Source: UBA995 sp035477115
GTDB lineage: Bacteria; Bacillota; Sulfobacillia; UBA995
Length of the DNA stretch: 37,451 bases
Direction: 5' to 3'
NCBI GenBank assembly: GCA_035477115.1
Contig: DATIKW010000026.1
Location: forward strand, 1-37,451
Numbering within the stretch: the first letter of the stretch is position 1; every line of letters begins with the position of its first letter. The position numbers and the translations under genes are program-made. Positions 16,310 through 24,867 of this stretch are shown here, piece by piece. Under the pieces are notes generated by a model, which searched no databases, was not told where the DNA came from, and saw only the letters and a list, made by a program, of their open reading frames with translations.

Positions 16310-17296
16310 TTGAGGGCGTTCGATGTGCTGACCCTGGGGGAACCGATGGTGCTGTTCAGTGCGGGCACGGCGGGTCCGCTCCGGCACGTATCCCACTTCG
16401 CCAAGTATACGGCAGGGGCGGAGCTGAACTTCAGCATCGCGCTGACGCGGCTGGGGATTCCCACGGGCTTCGTCACCAAGCTCGGCGAGGACGAGTTCGG
16501 GGAGTTCATCCTGGCGTGCATGCGAGCTGAGGGGCTCGACACTTCCCTCGTGAGCCGGAGCGCCCTGCAGCCTACCGGGGTGTACTTCAAGGAGTATCGG
16601 GGCCCGGGCGACCCCAAGGTGCACTACTACCGCCGGGGAAGCGCCGCCAGCGCACTGTCTTCCGAGGATCTTCGCCGGGATTGGCTGGCCGGCGTGAAGA
16701 TCGTCCACATCACCGGCATAACGCCTGCTCTCAGCAGTAGCTGCCAGACCGCGTGCGAAGCCTTGCTCGATATGGCAGAGGATGCCGGCGCCGCCATATC
16801 CTTTGATCCGAACTACCGGCCGCTGCTACACGACCGCATGGACGTTCGGCGCTTCATGGCGGACTATCTCCGGAGGGCCGACATCCTCTTCATGAATGAG
16901 CGGGAAGCCGAGCTGCTGTTCGGTTCAACCGACTTCGCAGCCGTGCGCCGGCAGGCCCACGAGATGGGGCCGAGGACAGTCGTCCTCAAGCTGGGGCGGC
17001 GGGGAGCCGCGGTTTCGACGGTTTCCGATGGGACTTCCCGCGATGCGGTGCAGGTCCCGGCCCTGGAAATCGAACGCTTTGTGGACCCGGTGGGAGCGGG
17101 GGACGGCTTTGCCGCCGGGTTCCTTTTCGGCCTGATGAGCGGGTGGCCCCCCGAGAAGTGCCTGGCTGCAGGCAACTATGTCGGCGCCATGGCGACCACC
17201 GTTGCCGGAGATTACGAGGGCTACCCCTTTCTGGCCGAGCTGTTGCCCTATCTCAACCTGCCGTGCTCCGCCCGCGGCCACTCTCGGGGAGGCTGA
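16310..17296 (+). CDS. PfkB-family sugar kinase, 2-keto-3-deoxygluconate kinase-like
   Basis: A 328-residue ribokinase-type kinase starting at TTG 16310 with GGGGGAGG eight bases away. DVLTLGEPMVLF, GGAELNFS-like AGAELNFSIALTRLG and YYRRGSAASAL are substrate-side motifs closest to 2-keto-3-deoxygluconate kinases. SFDPNYRP precedes the catalytic anion hole DPVGAGDGFAAGF near the C-terminus. It phosphorylates a small sugar acid or sugar with ATP. Together with AOR this could belong to a keto-deoxy sugar acid route, but the substrate is only suggested. It follows MoaD by 17 bases. Confidence 0.85.
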   Translation: MRAFDVLTLGEPMVLFSAGTAGPLRHVSHFAKYTAGAELNFSIALTRLGIPTGFVTKLGEDEFGEFILACMRAEGLDTSLVSRSALQPTGVYFKEYRGPGDPKVHYYRRGSAASALSSEDLRRDWLAGVKIVHITGITPALSSSCQTACEALLDMAEDAGAAISFDPNYRPLLHDRMDVRRFMADYLRRADILFMNEREAELLFGSTDFAAVRRQAHEMGPRTVVLKLGRRGAAVSTVSDGTSRDAVQVPALEIERFVDPVGAGDGFAAGFLFGLMSGWPPEKCLAAGNYVGAMATTVAGDYEGYPFLAELLPYLNLPCSARGHSRGG

Positions 17297-17300
17297 TCTC

Positions 17301-18458
17301 GTGCCTGACGTATCCGAACTGACCGCGCGCATCCCCCGGTCGGGGATCCGCGCCATAATGGAGCGAGCCATGGAGATTCCCGGTGCCATCAGGCTCGAGG
17401 TCGGCGAGCCGATGTTCCCGACACCTCCGCATATCGTCGAGGCGGCGGTTGAGGCCGCCCGGGCCGGCTACACGAAGTACACGGCGAATGCCGGCATACC
17501 CTCCGTGCGGGAGGCGGTTGCCGAGCGGCTCCGGCGGGAGTACGCGATCGATCTGCCCATCGAACGCTTATGCATCTCCGTCGGTGGGGTGGGGGCAATC
17601 GCCACCGCCCTGCGGGTCGCGACCGACGTCGGCGACGAGGTGCTAATCCCCGACCCGGGCTGGCCCACCTATGAGATGACGGTAGGGGCGGCCGGCGCCA
17701 TCCCGCGGCGATACCGGCTGGAGTCCGCCAACGGCTTCCTCCCTCGCGTGGCCGACCTCGACCAGCTGGTAGGGGCGAGGACCAAGGCGATAATCGTGAA
17801 TTCCCCCTCCAACCCCCTGGGCACGGTGCTGGCGCCGGAGAGCGTCAGGGAGTTGACTGCTTGGGCGGCGCGCCGGAACTTGTTCGTCATAGCCGACGAG
17901 GTTTACGACAGCATCGTGTTCGACGGCGTGCACGCGAGCTTCCTGGCGGAGGACGGTTACGAGGGCTTGATCGTGGTCTTCGCTGTCTCCAAGACCTACG
18001 CCATGACTGGCTGGCGGATCGGTTACGCGGTGGCCGCCCCTCGGGTGTCCGCCCAGATGGCCAAGATGCAGGAGGCCAGCGTGGCTTGTGCCCCGGGCGT
18101 CTCGCAGAAGGCCGCCGAGGCCGCGCTGCGGGGACCGCAAGACTGCGTCCGGGCCATGTGCCTGGCTTACCGGAAGAACCGGGATACGGCGATGCAGATC
18201 CTCGACCGCCATGGCATACGCTACCAGGTCCCCGGTGGAGCCTTCTATCTGTGGGTTGAAGCGGGTTGCCGGGACTCTCGGGCGTTCGCCGATGACCTCC
18301 TGGCCAACCGGGGGGTAGCGGTAGCCCCGGGAGAGACTTTTGGGCCGGCGGGCCGGCATTACGTTCGGGTATCGCTGGCGTCGCCGGAGGCCGCGCTGCG
18401 GGAGGGGGTCACCCGATTGGCCGAGGCCGCCCTGGCTGCCCGCCGGGCACAGGCGTGA
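17301..18458 (+). CDS. Class I/II pyridoxal-phosphate aminotransferase
   Basis: A 385-residue fold-type I aminotransferase related to aspartate/aromatic aminotransferases. It shows VGEPMFPTPPHIVEAA, ytkYTANAGIPSVREAV, NSPSNPLGTV, IADEVYDSIVFDG, the PLP-lysine motif SKTYAMTGWRIGY, and a C-terminal YVRVSLAS with the substrate-carboxylate arginine. Start GTG 17301 has GGGGAGG upstream; an open frame from 17178 is part of the kinase gene in another frame. It could supply a 2-oxo acid for conversion to an aldehyde and then oxidation by AOR (an Ehrlich-type order), but no decarboxylase gene is present. Confidence 0.9.
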   Translation: MPDVSELTARIPRSGIRAIMERAMEIPGAIRLEVGEPMFPTPPHIVEAAVEAARAGYTKYTANAGIPSVREAVAERLRREYAIDLPIERLCISVGGVGAIATALRVATDVGDEVLIPDPGWPTYEMTVGAAGAIPRRYRLESANGFLPRVADLDQLVGARTKAIIVNSPSNPLGTVLAPESVRELTAWAARRNLFVIADEVYDSIVFDGVHASFLAEDGYEGLIVVFAVSKTYAMTGWRIGYAVAAPRVSAQMAKMQEASVACAPGVSQKAAEAALRGPQDCVRAMCLAYRKNRDTAMQILDRHGIRYQVPGGAFYLWVEAGCRDSRAFADDLLANRGVAVAPGETFGPAGRHYVRVSLASPEAALREGVTRLAEAALAARRAQA

Positions 18459-18643
18459 CACCCGTGCGGCCGGGCCCCCGGCGAGGGTAGCCAGGGGGCA
18501 CGACGCTCTAACACGCCCCGGCGTCTCGCCACGTGAAACACAGATTGCGCCATGTGCGATGCCGGGTGAAGGGGGGGGCCGCCGGTGCACCGAATCCTCG
18601 TCTCGAAAGCAGCAACAGCTGTCCTGACTGGCGAGATACAATC

Positions 18644-19471
18644 ATGAGCAAACCACCACCGCGGCGAACGGCGGAATACGAGTACTACCGGGTGCGGGTC
18701 GTAGAGCGCGCCCTGGATGTCCTCGGCGCGTTCTCCCAGCACCCCGGGGGATTGACTCTGGCCGAAATGGCCCGATCGGTGGGCATCCACAAGAGCACGG
18801 TCCACCGCCTGGCCCTGACGCTGGAGAAGGCCGGCTTCCTGCGGCGTTGTCCTGCCAGCGGGACGTACACTCTGGGTCTGAAACTGCTGGAACTTGGCGC
18901 CGTCGCCCTGAATGGGGTCGAGTTGCGCCGCGAGGCGCGTCCCTACCTCGAACGGCTGCATCGCGATACCGGATGCACCATCCACCTCGGGATTCTTGAT
19001 GCGGGCGAGGTAGTGTACATCGACAAGTTCGAGGGCAACAACTCCATTCGCCTATACTCCCAGGTAGGGCGGCGCGCCCCGGCTCACTGCACCGGCCTCG
19101 GCAAGGCGCTGCTAGCGTTCCAACCGGCGTCAGCCGTCCGGCAGTTGGCGGCTCAGCGCGGACTGAAGCGCTACACTTCGGAAACCATCACCTCCGTTCA
19201 GGAGTTGCTGGCCGAACTGGAGCGGGTCAAGACGCGCGGTTTTGCCGTGGACATGGCGGAGCATGAGCCGCTGGTCCATTGCGTGGCCGCGCCGATCCGC
19301 GACCATTTCGGGACGGTGATCGCCGCCGTCAGCCGGACGTTGATCATCCCCAGCTTGTCCGATGCCGAGGCGAGGCACCACGCCGAGCCGGTTGTGGCTG
19401 CCGCGGCGGCGATATCGACCAACATGGGATGGGGCGGCGACGCCGGTAAGGCGGCCCAGCCCGTCCCCTGA
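18644..19471 (+). CDS. IclR-family transcriptional regulator
   Basis: A 275-residue regulator. The winged helix-turn-helix spans about residues 18-80 (RALDVLGAFSQHPGGLTLAEMARSVG, then KSTVHRLALTLEKAGFLRR). The C-terminal effector domain includes HLGILDAGEVVYIDK, GRRAPAHCTGLGKALLAF and AAPIRDHFGTVIAAVS. IclR proteins sense small acids and control adjacent catabolic or transport operons. ATG 18644 has only a weak ribosome site (GCGAGA). The gene sits in the same direction between the AOR operon and a nucleoside-type importer, so either or both are its likely targets. No operator is evident in the 185-base gap before it. Confidence 0.9.
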   Translation: MSKPPPRRTAEYEYYRVRVVERALDVLGAFSQHPGGLTLAEMARSVGIHKSTVHRLALTLEKAGFLRRCPASGTYTLGLKLLELGAVALNGVELRREARPYLERLHRDTGCTIHLGILDAGEVVYIDKFEGNNSIRLYSQVGRRAPAHCTGLGKALLAFQPASAVRQLAAQRGLKRYTSETITSVQELLAELERVKTRGFAVDMAEHEPLVHCVAAPIRDHFGTVIAAVSRTLIIPSLSDAEARHHAEPVVAAAAAISTNMGWGGDAGKAAQPVP

Positions 19472-19501
19472 TTCGGAAGGCAGTATCGGAGGTTCCGCGA
19501 C

Positions 19502-20572
19502 TTGGCGATGCGTCTTGCTCGGGCCGGCGACCGGCTCCGGCGACTGGTGACGACGAGAACATCGATTACGCTGGCTGGCGTATCGCTCCTGCTTTCGCTG
19601 CTCGCCATGTGGGTCTGTGTGTACGTCGCGGGCGCCGATCCCTACCACGCTCTGACCGCCATGTTCCGGGGGGCGTTCCAGAGTCGCTGGGCGCTGACGT
19701 CCACGCTGTCGGAGTGGGTGGCAATCACCCTCTCCGGGCTGGCAGTGCTCATCCCTTACCGGGCGGGATTCTTCAATGTCGGTGGGCAAGGCCAGCTGGA
19801 GATGGGAGGGCTGGCCGCCGCGGTCGTGATCATCTACTTCGATGCCGCCCCGGCCCTGGTCATGGCGGCGGCGCTGGCGGCATGTGTGCTGGCCGGGGCG
19901 GTGACGGTGGGGTTGCCCCTGCTCCTGCGGCTCGGCAGAGGCGCGAGCGAGGTCACCACGACCATCATGGTGAACTTCGCCGCCCTGCGCCTCATGTATG
20001 CCATGATCACCGGCCCCTTGCAGGACCCGGGGGCGTGGTACGGCACGACGCCCATTGTCCCCAGCGCTTTGCGCTTGCAGTCCTTTCCGGCCGGCTCAGG
20101 GATACCGGTCGGCCTGTTCGTGGCGGTGGGGCTGGCCGTGGGGGCTTGGTGGTTGCTGAACTCCACCGTGTTCGGACTTCACCTGCGCGCCGTTGGCGGC
20201 AACCGGCCGGCGGCGGCGGCGGCCGGTATCCCCGCCGAGCGCGTCTTGATCAAGGCGGTGCTGCTCGGCGCAGCCTTGGCCGGGCTGGCCGGCGGTTTCC
20301 AGTATCTTGGGCACACGTTCCGCGTGGCCGAGGGATGGTCCAAGACGTGGGGCCTGGTGGGTATACCCGTGGCTCTCCTGGGGGGCAGTCCCCTCGGCGT
20401 CTTACTGGTTGGGTTCCTGTTCGCGGTGTTGGAGACGGGATCTCGCTCCATGCAGGCCTTGACGGGAGTACCGGCGGCTCTGGTCTTCATGTTTCAGGGA
20501 CTCCCCGTAATCATCTACCTTGCGCTAGGCGCGGGCTTGCGCCGGATGGGGAAAGCTGCCGACTCCAAGTAG
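19502..20572 (+). CDS. BMP/nucleoside-type ABC permease 1 (YufP-like)
   Basis: A 356-residue membrane protein with about nine hydrophobic segments. GFFNVGGQGQLEMGG is the signature of the larger permease of simple-sugar/nucleoside importers of the BMP type, followed by SEVTTTIMVNFAA and LRAVGGNRPAAAAAGIP, the ATPase-contact loop. Start TTG 19502 is nine bases from GGAGG; ATG 19508 is possible. It begins 30 bases after the IclR stop and works with the second permease directly downstream, the lipoprotein at 21588 and the ATPase at 22722. Confidence 0.9.
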   Translation: MAMRLARAGDRLRRLVTTRTSITLAGVSLLLSLLAMWVCVYVAGADPYHALTAMFRGAFQSRWALTSTLSEWVAITLSGLAVLIPYRAGFFNVGGQGQLEMGGLAAAVVIIYFDAAPALVMAAALAACVLAGAVTVGLPLLLRLGRGASEVTTTIMVNFAALRLMYAMITGPLQDPGAWYGTTPIVPSALRLQSFPAGSGIPVGLFVAVGLAVGAWWLLNSTVFGLHLRAVGGNRPAAAAAGIPAERVLIKAVLLGAALAGLAGGFQYLGHTFRVAEGWSKTWGLVGIPVALLGGSPLGVLLVGFLFAVLETGSRSMQALTGVPAALVFMFQGLPVIIYLALGAGLRRMGKAADSK

Positions 20573-20574
20573 GG

Positions 20575-21498
20575 ATGGTGGGCCGGGTGGACGCGAACTG
20601 GTGGCTGGATTTCTTGCTGGCGGTGCTGCGGGCGGCGACCCCCCTGATCTTCTGCGCGCTGGGGGTGCTGGCATGCGAGCGGGCAGGCATCCTGAACATC
20701 GGCGTGGAGGGCTCAATGCTGGCGGGGGCGCTCGCGGCCGTGCTGGGAGCCGTCCTCACGGGAGACCCCTGGTTCGGCGTGGGGGCAGCGATCGTTACGG
20801 GACTCATGGCCGGGCTCGTGCTTGCGGGGATGACCGCCTATCTCCCGGCCGATCAGATTGCCACGGGGATAGCGTTCAACCTCGTCAGCATCGGCATCAC
20901 CAGTTTCGTTTACCGGCTGCTCCTCGATCGCGGCGTTGGGCTCATGGCCCCTTCGCTGAACTGGGGACCGGCGGGCGGATGGCTGGAGCCGATAACCGCA
21001 AGGTTGGCCGTCATTCCGCCGCTCACCTGGTTGGCGGTCATCCTCGTGGTCGTATCACAGGTGCTGCTCTTCTCCACCGGACCCGGACTGCTGTGGCGGT
21101 CGGTCGGCGAAAGTGCCCGGGCGGCGCACGCGGCCGGTCTGGGCGTCCTGCGGGTCAGGTCGGCCGCATTGCTCGGCGGCAGCGTGCTTGGCGCACTCGG
21201 GGGAGCGGCGCTCACGCTCGGCTGGGTTCCAACCTTCGTCGACAACATGACCATGGGGCGGGGGTTCATAGGCCTGGCCGCCGTCTACTTCGGCCGCTGG
21301 CGCCCGGACCTCGTGCTCTTCGCCTGTTTGTTGTTTGGAGCCGGTGAAGCGCTGGCTTTCCGCGCCCAGGCCGCCGGCGCAGGACTCAATCCGTACTACT
21401 ACTTGATGCTGCCCTACGTACTTACCCTGGCGGCGGTGGCCGTCGTGGGCATGGCGATGGGGCCGCGCGATGCCGGCAAGCCCTTTGTGAGGGGGTGA
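20575..21498 (+). CDS. BMP/nucleoside-type ABC permease 2 (YufQ-like)
   Basis: A 307-residue membrane protein with about eight hydrophobic segments. ERAGILNIGVEGSMLAGA is the signature of the smaller permease, and SVGESARAAHAAGLGV is the cytoplasmic loop that contacts the ATPase; MTMGRGFIGLAAVYFGRWRP follows. The start is uncertain among ATG 20575, GTG 20578 and GTG 20587; the ATG is used because it is closest to the previous stop. Forms the channel with permease 1. Confidence 0.9.
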   Translation: MVGRVDANWWLDFLLAVLRAATPLIFCALGVLACERAGILNIGVEGSMLAGALAAVLGAVLTGDPWFGVGAAIVTGLMAGLVLAGMTAYLPADQIATGIAFNLVSIGITSFVYRLLLDRGVGLMAPSLNWGPAGGWLEPITARLAVIPPLTWLAVILVVVSQVLLFSTGPGLLWRSVGESARAAHAAGLGVLRVRSAALLGGSVLGALGGAALTLGWVPTFVDNMTMGRGFIGLAAVYFGRWRPDLVLFACLLFGAGEALAFRAQAAGAGLNPYYYLMLPYVLTLAAVAVVGMAMGPRDAGKPFVRG

Positions 21499-21587
21499 TG
21501 CCGCGAGGGCGGAGGAAGACCGTTGACCACGCTCAGGCCGGCAACTGACTCGATGGGGTCCAATTGATGAAGGGGGAAAGAGAGATA

Positions 21588-22634
21588 ATGGGCAACAAGC
21601 GTGCCGCCGTAAGGCGGGTCCTGGCCGGACTATCGGTCCTACTGGTGATGACGCTGATGGCCGGGTGCCCGCGGCCCGCCGCTGAGACGCCGCCGCCAGG
21701 TCCCGAACAAGACCCGGTTCAGGCAGCGATCATCTTCTCGATCGTCAATCCCGCCAGGGCCGGCGGCTGGGACCGCGCGGACTGGGCGGGGATTTTGGCG
21801 CTGCGCGAGGAGTTCGGCTGGGAGGTCACCGTGGCCGAGGGCGTCCCCTACGGGCAGGTAGCCGCCACGGCTGCCGGCTTTGCCGAGGCGGGCTACGACA
21901 TCGTCATTTTCCCCGACGCGGGCATGACCGACGCCTGGCACGAGGTGTCGCCGAAGTACCCGAAGACCTGGTTCGTCATGATGTCCATGGCCGAGCAACT
22001 CCCCGCCTCGCCGCGGGTGGCGGCCTGGTCCCCCGACCTGTATGCCTATGGGCAGATGCTCGGGGTGGCCGCGGCCAAGTCGTCGCAGACGGGCACGATC
22101 GGCCTGCTAGGTGGCGTCCCCGTCCCCGTTATCGCCTATCTCTTCAGCGGAGCGGTGGAGGCGGCCCGGTTTGTGCGGCCGGACATCCGCGTCCTCACCA
22201 ACTTCGTGGGCGACTGGGTCGATGTGACGGCTCACCGGGAGATAACCGCGCTTCAAGTCAGAGAGGGCGCCGATGTGGTATTCGCCCTGACCGGACCCGG
22301 CATACTGGGCAGCTATGAAGCGGCGATAGCCGGCAACGCCAGGGTGATCGGGCACGCCTGGGACTTGCACGAGGATGCCCCTGATGCCATCTTGACCAGC
22401 ATGGTGCTGGATAAGCCGCGGATGTACCGGGACCTTGCCCGGCAGTTCGAGGCGGACATGCTCGAGAAGAAGATCGTGGATGTCGGCGTGGAGTACTTCA
22501 AGCTCGCCGACTTCCGAGGTGCCATACCCCAGGCCACCGTCGACGAAATCAACGAACTTGTGGAGAAGCTTCGCGGCGGCGAGTTGCCCGTCCCGAAGGT
22601 CGTCCATTCCATCGAGGATCTCTTGAAGCGGTGA
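21588..22634 (+). CDS. BMP-family substrate-binding lipoprotein
   Basis: A 348-residue lipoprotein. After a basic N-terminus the hydrophobic segment ends in the lipobox LMAGC (Cys25), so it is anchored outside the membrane. The mature part carries the basic-membrane-protein fold: IIFSIVNPARAGGWDRADWAG, FAEAGYDIVIFPDAG, GTIGLLGGVPVPV and ADVVFALTGPGILGSYEAA. PnrA-like relatives bind purine nucleosides; other members bind autoinducer-like or unknown ligands. ATG 21588 follows AGGGGGAAAGAGAG; upstream in-frame TTG 21564 and ATG 21567 lie before this site and are rejected. Confidence 0.9.
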   Translation: MGNKRAAVRRVLAGLSVLLVMTLMAGCPRPAAETPPPGPEQDPVQAAIIFSIVNPARAGGWDRADWAGILALREEFGWEVTVAEGVPYGQVAATAAGFAEAGYDIVIFPDAGMTDAWHEVSPKYPKTWFVMMSMAEQLPASPRVAAWSPDLYAYGQMLGVAAAKSSQTGTIGLLGGVPVPVIAYLFSGAVEAARFVRPDIRVLTNFVGDWVDVTAHREITALQVREGADVVFALTGPGILGSYEAAIAGNARVIGHAWDLHEDAPDAILTSMVLDKPRMYRDLARQFEADMLEKKIVDVGVEYFKLADFRGAIPQATVDEINELVEKLRGGELPVPKVVHSIEDLLKR

Positions 22635-22647
22635 TGCGGTCCCGGTA

Positions 22648-22670
22648 GGGGCGGGTTTCGAACCCGCCCC
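22648..22670. repeat. REP-like hairpin repeat, copy 1
   Basis: A 10-bp perfect stem (GGGGCGGGTT / AACCCGCCCC) around a 3-base loop lies between the lipoprotein and ATPase genes. Nearly the same 23-mer occurs at 30228-30250. No T-run follows, so it is not a standard terminator. It may stabilise the lipoprotein mRNA, as intergenic REP elements do after binding-protein genes. Confidence 0.7.
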
Positions 22671-22721
22671 TGCGGGGGCAGCGGCCGCACTTTCGGACTA
22701 CGGAAGGAGCACAGCAGGAAT

Positions 22722-24302
22722 ATGGCGGCCAATCCGACCCCTGGCACGGCGGTAACGGTACAGATGGAGGGGATTTGCAAGTCGTTCGGTCCGGTGAAGG
22801 CGCTCGATGGGGTGAGCCTCACCGTGGATCCGGGCGAGATCCGGGCGCTGGTGGGGGAAAACGGGGCGGGGAAGACCACGCTGATGGCCATCCTCTACGG
22901 CATGGTCCGCCCCGACCGCGGCCAGTTGCGCATTGCCGCGCGCGACGTCAGCCGAGACTGGTCGCCGCGACGGGCGATGTCCGCCGGTATCGGCATGATC
23001 CACCAGCATTTCTCCCTGATCCAGAACCACTCCGTCCTCGAGAATGTGCTCATGCCCCAGTTGCGGTGGACCCAGTTCCGGCCGGCATGGTCCCACCATC
23101 GCCGGATGTTGCAGGGGCTGTGCGAACAATACGGCTTTGCCTTGCCGCTGGATGGGCGGGTTGAGACGCTTTCAGTTGGCCAGCAACAGCAAGTCGAGAT
23201 CTTGAAGATGTTATACCAGGGAGCGAGCTTTCTGATCATGGACGAGCCGACGGCCGTCCTCACCCCCCAGCAGACGGAAGCCCTGCTCGATCTATTGCTG
23301 CGGCTGCGGGCCCAGGGACACACGGTGGTCCTCATCACCCATAAGCTGGCCGAAGCCTTCGCCGTGGCCGACAACATCACCGTATTGCGCCGGGGACTTC
23401 ACATTGTCACCGTCCCTTGCCGGCACACCACACCGCAGACGATAGCCGGGGCCATGGTGGAGAGGGAATGGTCAACGGCCGCCGACCTCCGGGTGCCGGA
23501 CCGGGAACCCTCGTGGCGTCTGGAGCTGAAAGATCTGGTGGTGGGCGAGGACCACCGGCCGCCCGCGGTGGACAGGGTGTCTCTCGCCATTCGACCGCGG
23601 GAGATCGTTGGCGTGGCGGGGGTGGCGGGCAACGGCCAGACCGAGCTGGCGGAAGCGCTGGTGGGTCTACGCCAGGTCCGAGGTGGCGCCATCAAGCTTG
23701 CGGAGCAGGATATCGCCGCCTGGCCGATAGCCAGGAGACTCAAGGCCGGTCTGCGGCACATCCCCGAGAACCGCCACTTCAACGGCATGGTGGGAGATCT
23801 GACGCTAGCCGAGAATCTCATCCTGGACCGCTCGCAGTCCCTTCCCTTCTCCGCCCGGGGTGTCTTGAACCGACGGGCTATCGGTCTGACCGCCGCCGGC
23901 ACGATTGCGGACTACGATGTGCGGACGCCGTCGGCCGAGGTGCCGATGAGTAATCTGTCCGGGGGAAACCAGCAACGGGTAGTGGTGGCCCGGGCATTGG
24001 CCGCCCAACCCCAGGTGGTGATCGCTTGCCAGCCCACCCGCGGGCTGGACATCGCCGCGACCGCTTATATAAGGAGAAGGCTGGTCCAGTGCGCGACGGA
24101 TGGCGCCGCCATTCTGCTGATCTCGAGCGAGATCGAAGAACTGACCCAGCTCTGCCACCGCATCCTGGTCATGTACCGGGGACGGGTGGTCGGCGAACTC
24201 GAGTCCGACCGCTTCGACATCCCGGCTATCGGCCTGCTCATGAGCGGTCAGGGGGGACCATGCGCGGCGGATTGCGGCCGCGAAGGGGACGGGCAGCTAT
24301 GA
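22722..24302 (+). CDS. BMP/nucleoside-type ABC ATPase with two nucleotide-binding domains
   Basis: A 526-residue double ATPase of the simple-sugar/nucleoside class (YufO-like). Domain 1 has Walker A GENGAGKTT, signature LSVGQQQQVEI and Walker B FLIMDEPTAVL. Domain 2 has the family's degenerate loop GVAGNGQTEL, signature LSGGNQQRVVVARAL and IACQPTRGLDIAA. This asymmetry is normal in the family. It powers the two permeases encoded upstream. GGAAGGAG lies about 12 bases before the ATG. The stop overlaps the ATG of the flavin-reductase-like gene, an unusual partner for a transporter. Confidence 0.93.
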   Translation: MAANPTPGTAVTVQMEGICKSFGPVKALDGVSLTVDPGEIRALVGENGAGKTTLMAILYGMVRPDRGQLRIAARDVSRDWSPRRAMSAGIGMIHQHFSLIQNHSVLENVLMPQLRWTQFRPAWSHHRRMLQGLCEQYGFALPLDGRVETLSVGQQQQVEILKMLYQGASFLIMDEPTAVLTPQQTEALLDLLLRLRAQGHTVVLITHKLAEAFAVADNITVLRRGLHIVTVPCRHTTPQTIAGAMVEREWSTAADLRVPDREPSWRLELKDLVVGEDHRPPAVDRVSLAIRPREIVGVAGVAGNGQTELAEALVGLRQVRGGAIKLAEQDIAAWPIARRLKAGLRHIPENRHFNGMVGDLTLAENLILDRSQSLPFSARGVLNRRAIGLTAAGTIADYDVRTPSAEVPMSNLSGGNQQRVVVARALAAQPQVVIACQPTRGLDIAATAYIRRRLVQCATDGAAILLISSEIEELTQLCHRILVMYRGRVVGELESDRFDIPAIGLLMSGQGGPCAADCGREGDGQL

Positions 24303-24787
24303 CGAAAAGCAGTCCGGCGCGGCACCTGATGCCGCAGGCAGTGTTCGTGGTGACCGGGGCGGCGGGGAGCATCAAGGCGGGGATGACTGCTTGCTGGGTG
24401 GTGAGGGTCTCCCACCGTCCGCCGCTCTACGCCGTGGCCATCCATCACGGCAGTCAGACGCGCGGTGTCGTGGCCGAGGGGAACTGCTTCTGCATTCATA
24501 TCCTGCGGGCCGACCAGGTCGACCTGGCCCGGCGTTTCGGGGCGGCCAGCGGCCGCGACACGGACAAGTTTGCCGGCCTGGCCTGGCGTTCCGGTACCAG
24601 CGGCGCTCCCGTCCTGCAGGACGTGCTGGCTTTCCTGGACTGCCGGGTGGCCTCCGTGAACGAGGTCGGGGACCACAGCCTGTTCATCGGACGTCTCGTG
24701 GATGAGGGCGTGCTGGGCGAGTCGAGCGCGCTCATCTTCCGGCCAGCCGACTTCGCCGACATTGGACAATCGGGCGAAGAGGACTGA
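24299..24787 (+). CDS. Flavin reductase-like (FMN-binding split barrel) protein
   Basis: A 162-residue protein resembling the flavin_reduct/DIM6-NTAB family: VFVVTGAAGSIKAGMTACWVVRVSHRPPLYAVAIH is the FMN-binding strand pair, followed by GNCFCIHIL, DKFAGL and a C-terminal VGDHSLFIGRLVDE. Some members reduce flavin for a monooxygenase, others bind FMN and transfer electrons in anaerobes (flavoredoxin). ATG overlap with the ABC ATPase stop implies co-translation. In this redox-rich region an electron-transfer role is reasonable but not shown. Confidence 0.83.
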   Translation: MTKSSPARHLMPQAVFVVTGAAGSIKAGMTACWVVRVSHRPPLYAVAIHHGSQTRGVVAEGNCFCIHILRADQVDLARRFGAASGRDTDKFAGLAWRSGTSGAPVLQDVLAFLDCRVASVNEVGDHSLFIGRLVDEGVLGESSALIFRPADFADIGQSGEED

Positions 24788-24807
24788 CAGCGCCTTACAG
24801 AAGGTAG

Positions 24808-24859
24808 TTCCCCTTCGATGCAGAATTCATTCAGGAAGAATCACTTTGCGAAGGGGGAA
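24808..24859 (+). promoter_or_regulatory. Possible hairpin hiding the ribosome site of the peptide-binding lipoprotein
   Basis: TTCCCCTTCG (24808-24817) can pair with CGAAGGGGGAA (24849-24859) with one bulged G; the loop is 31 bases. The right arm contains the purine-rich ribosome site for ATG 24868. In RNA this would limit initiation until opened. No known riboswitch consensus was recognised. Confidence 0.45.
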
Positions 24860-24867
24860 GGCAGCGA

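Noticed and set aside
22648..22670. Hairpin as a rho-independent terminator
   Set aside because: No T-run follows and the same hairpin recurs after rny, so a repeat element is the better reading.
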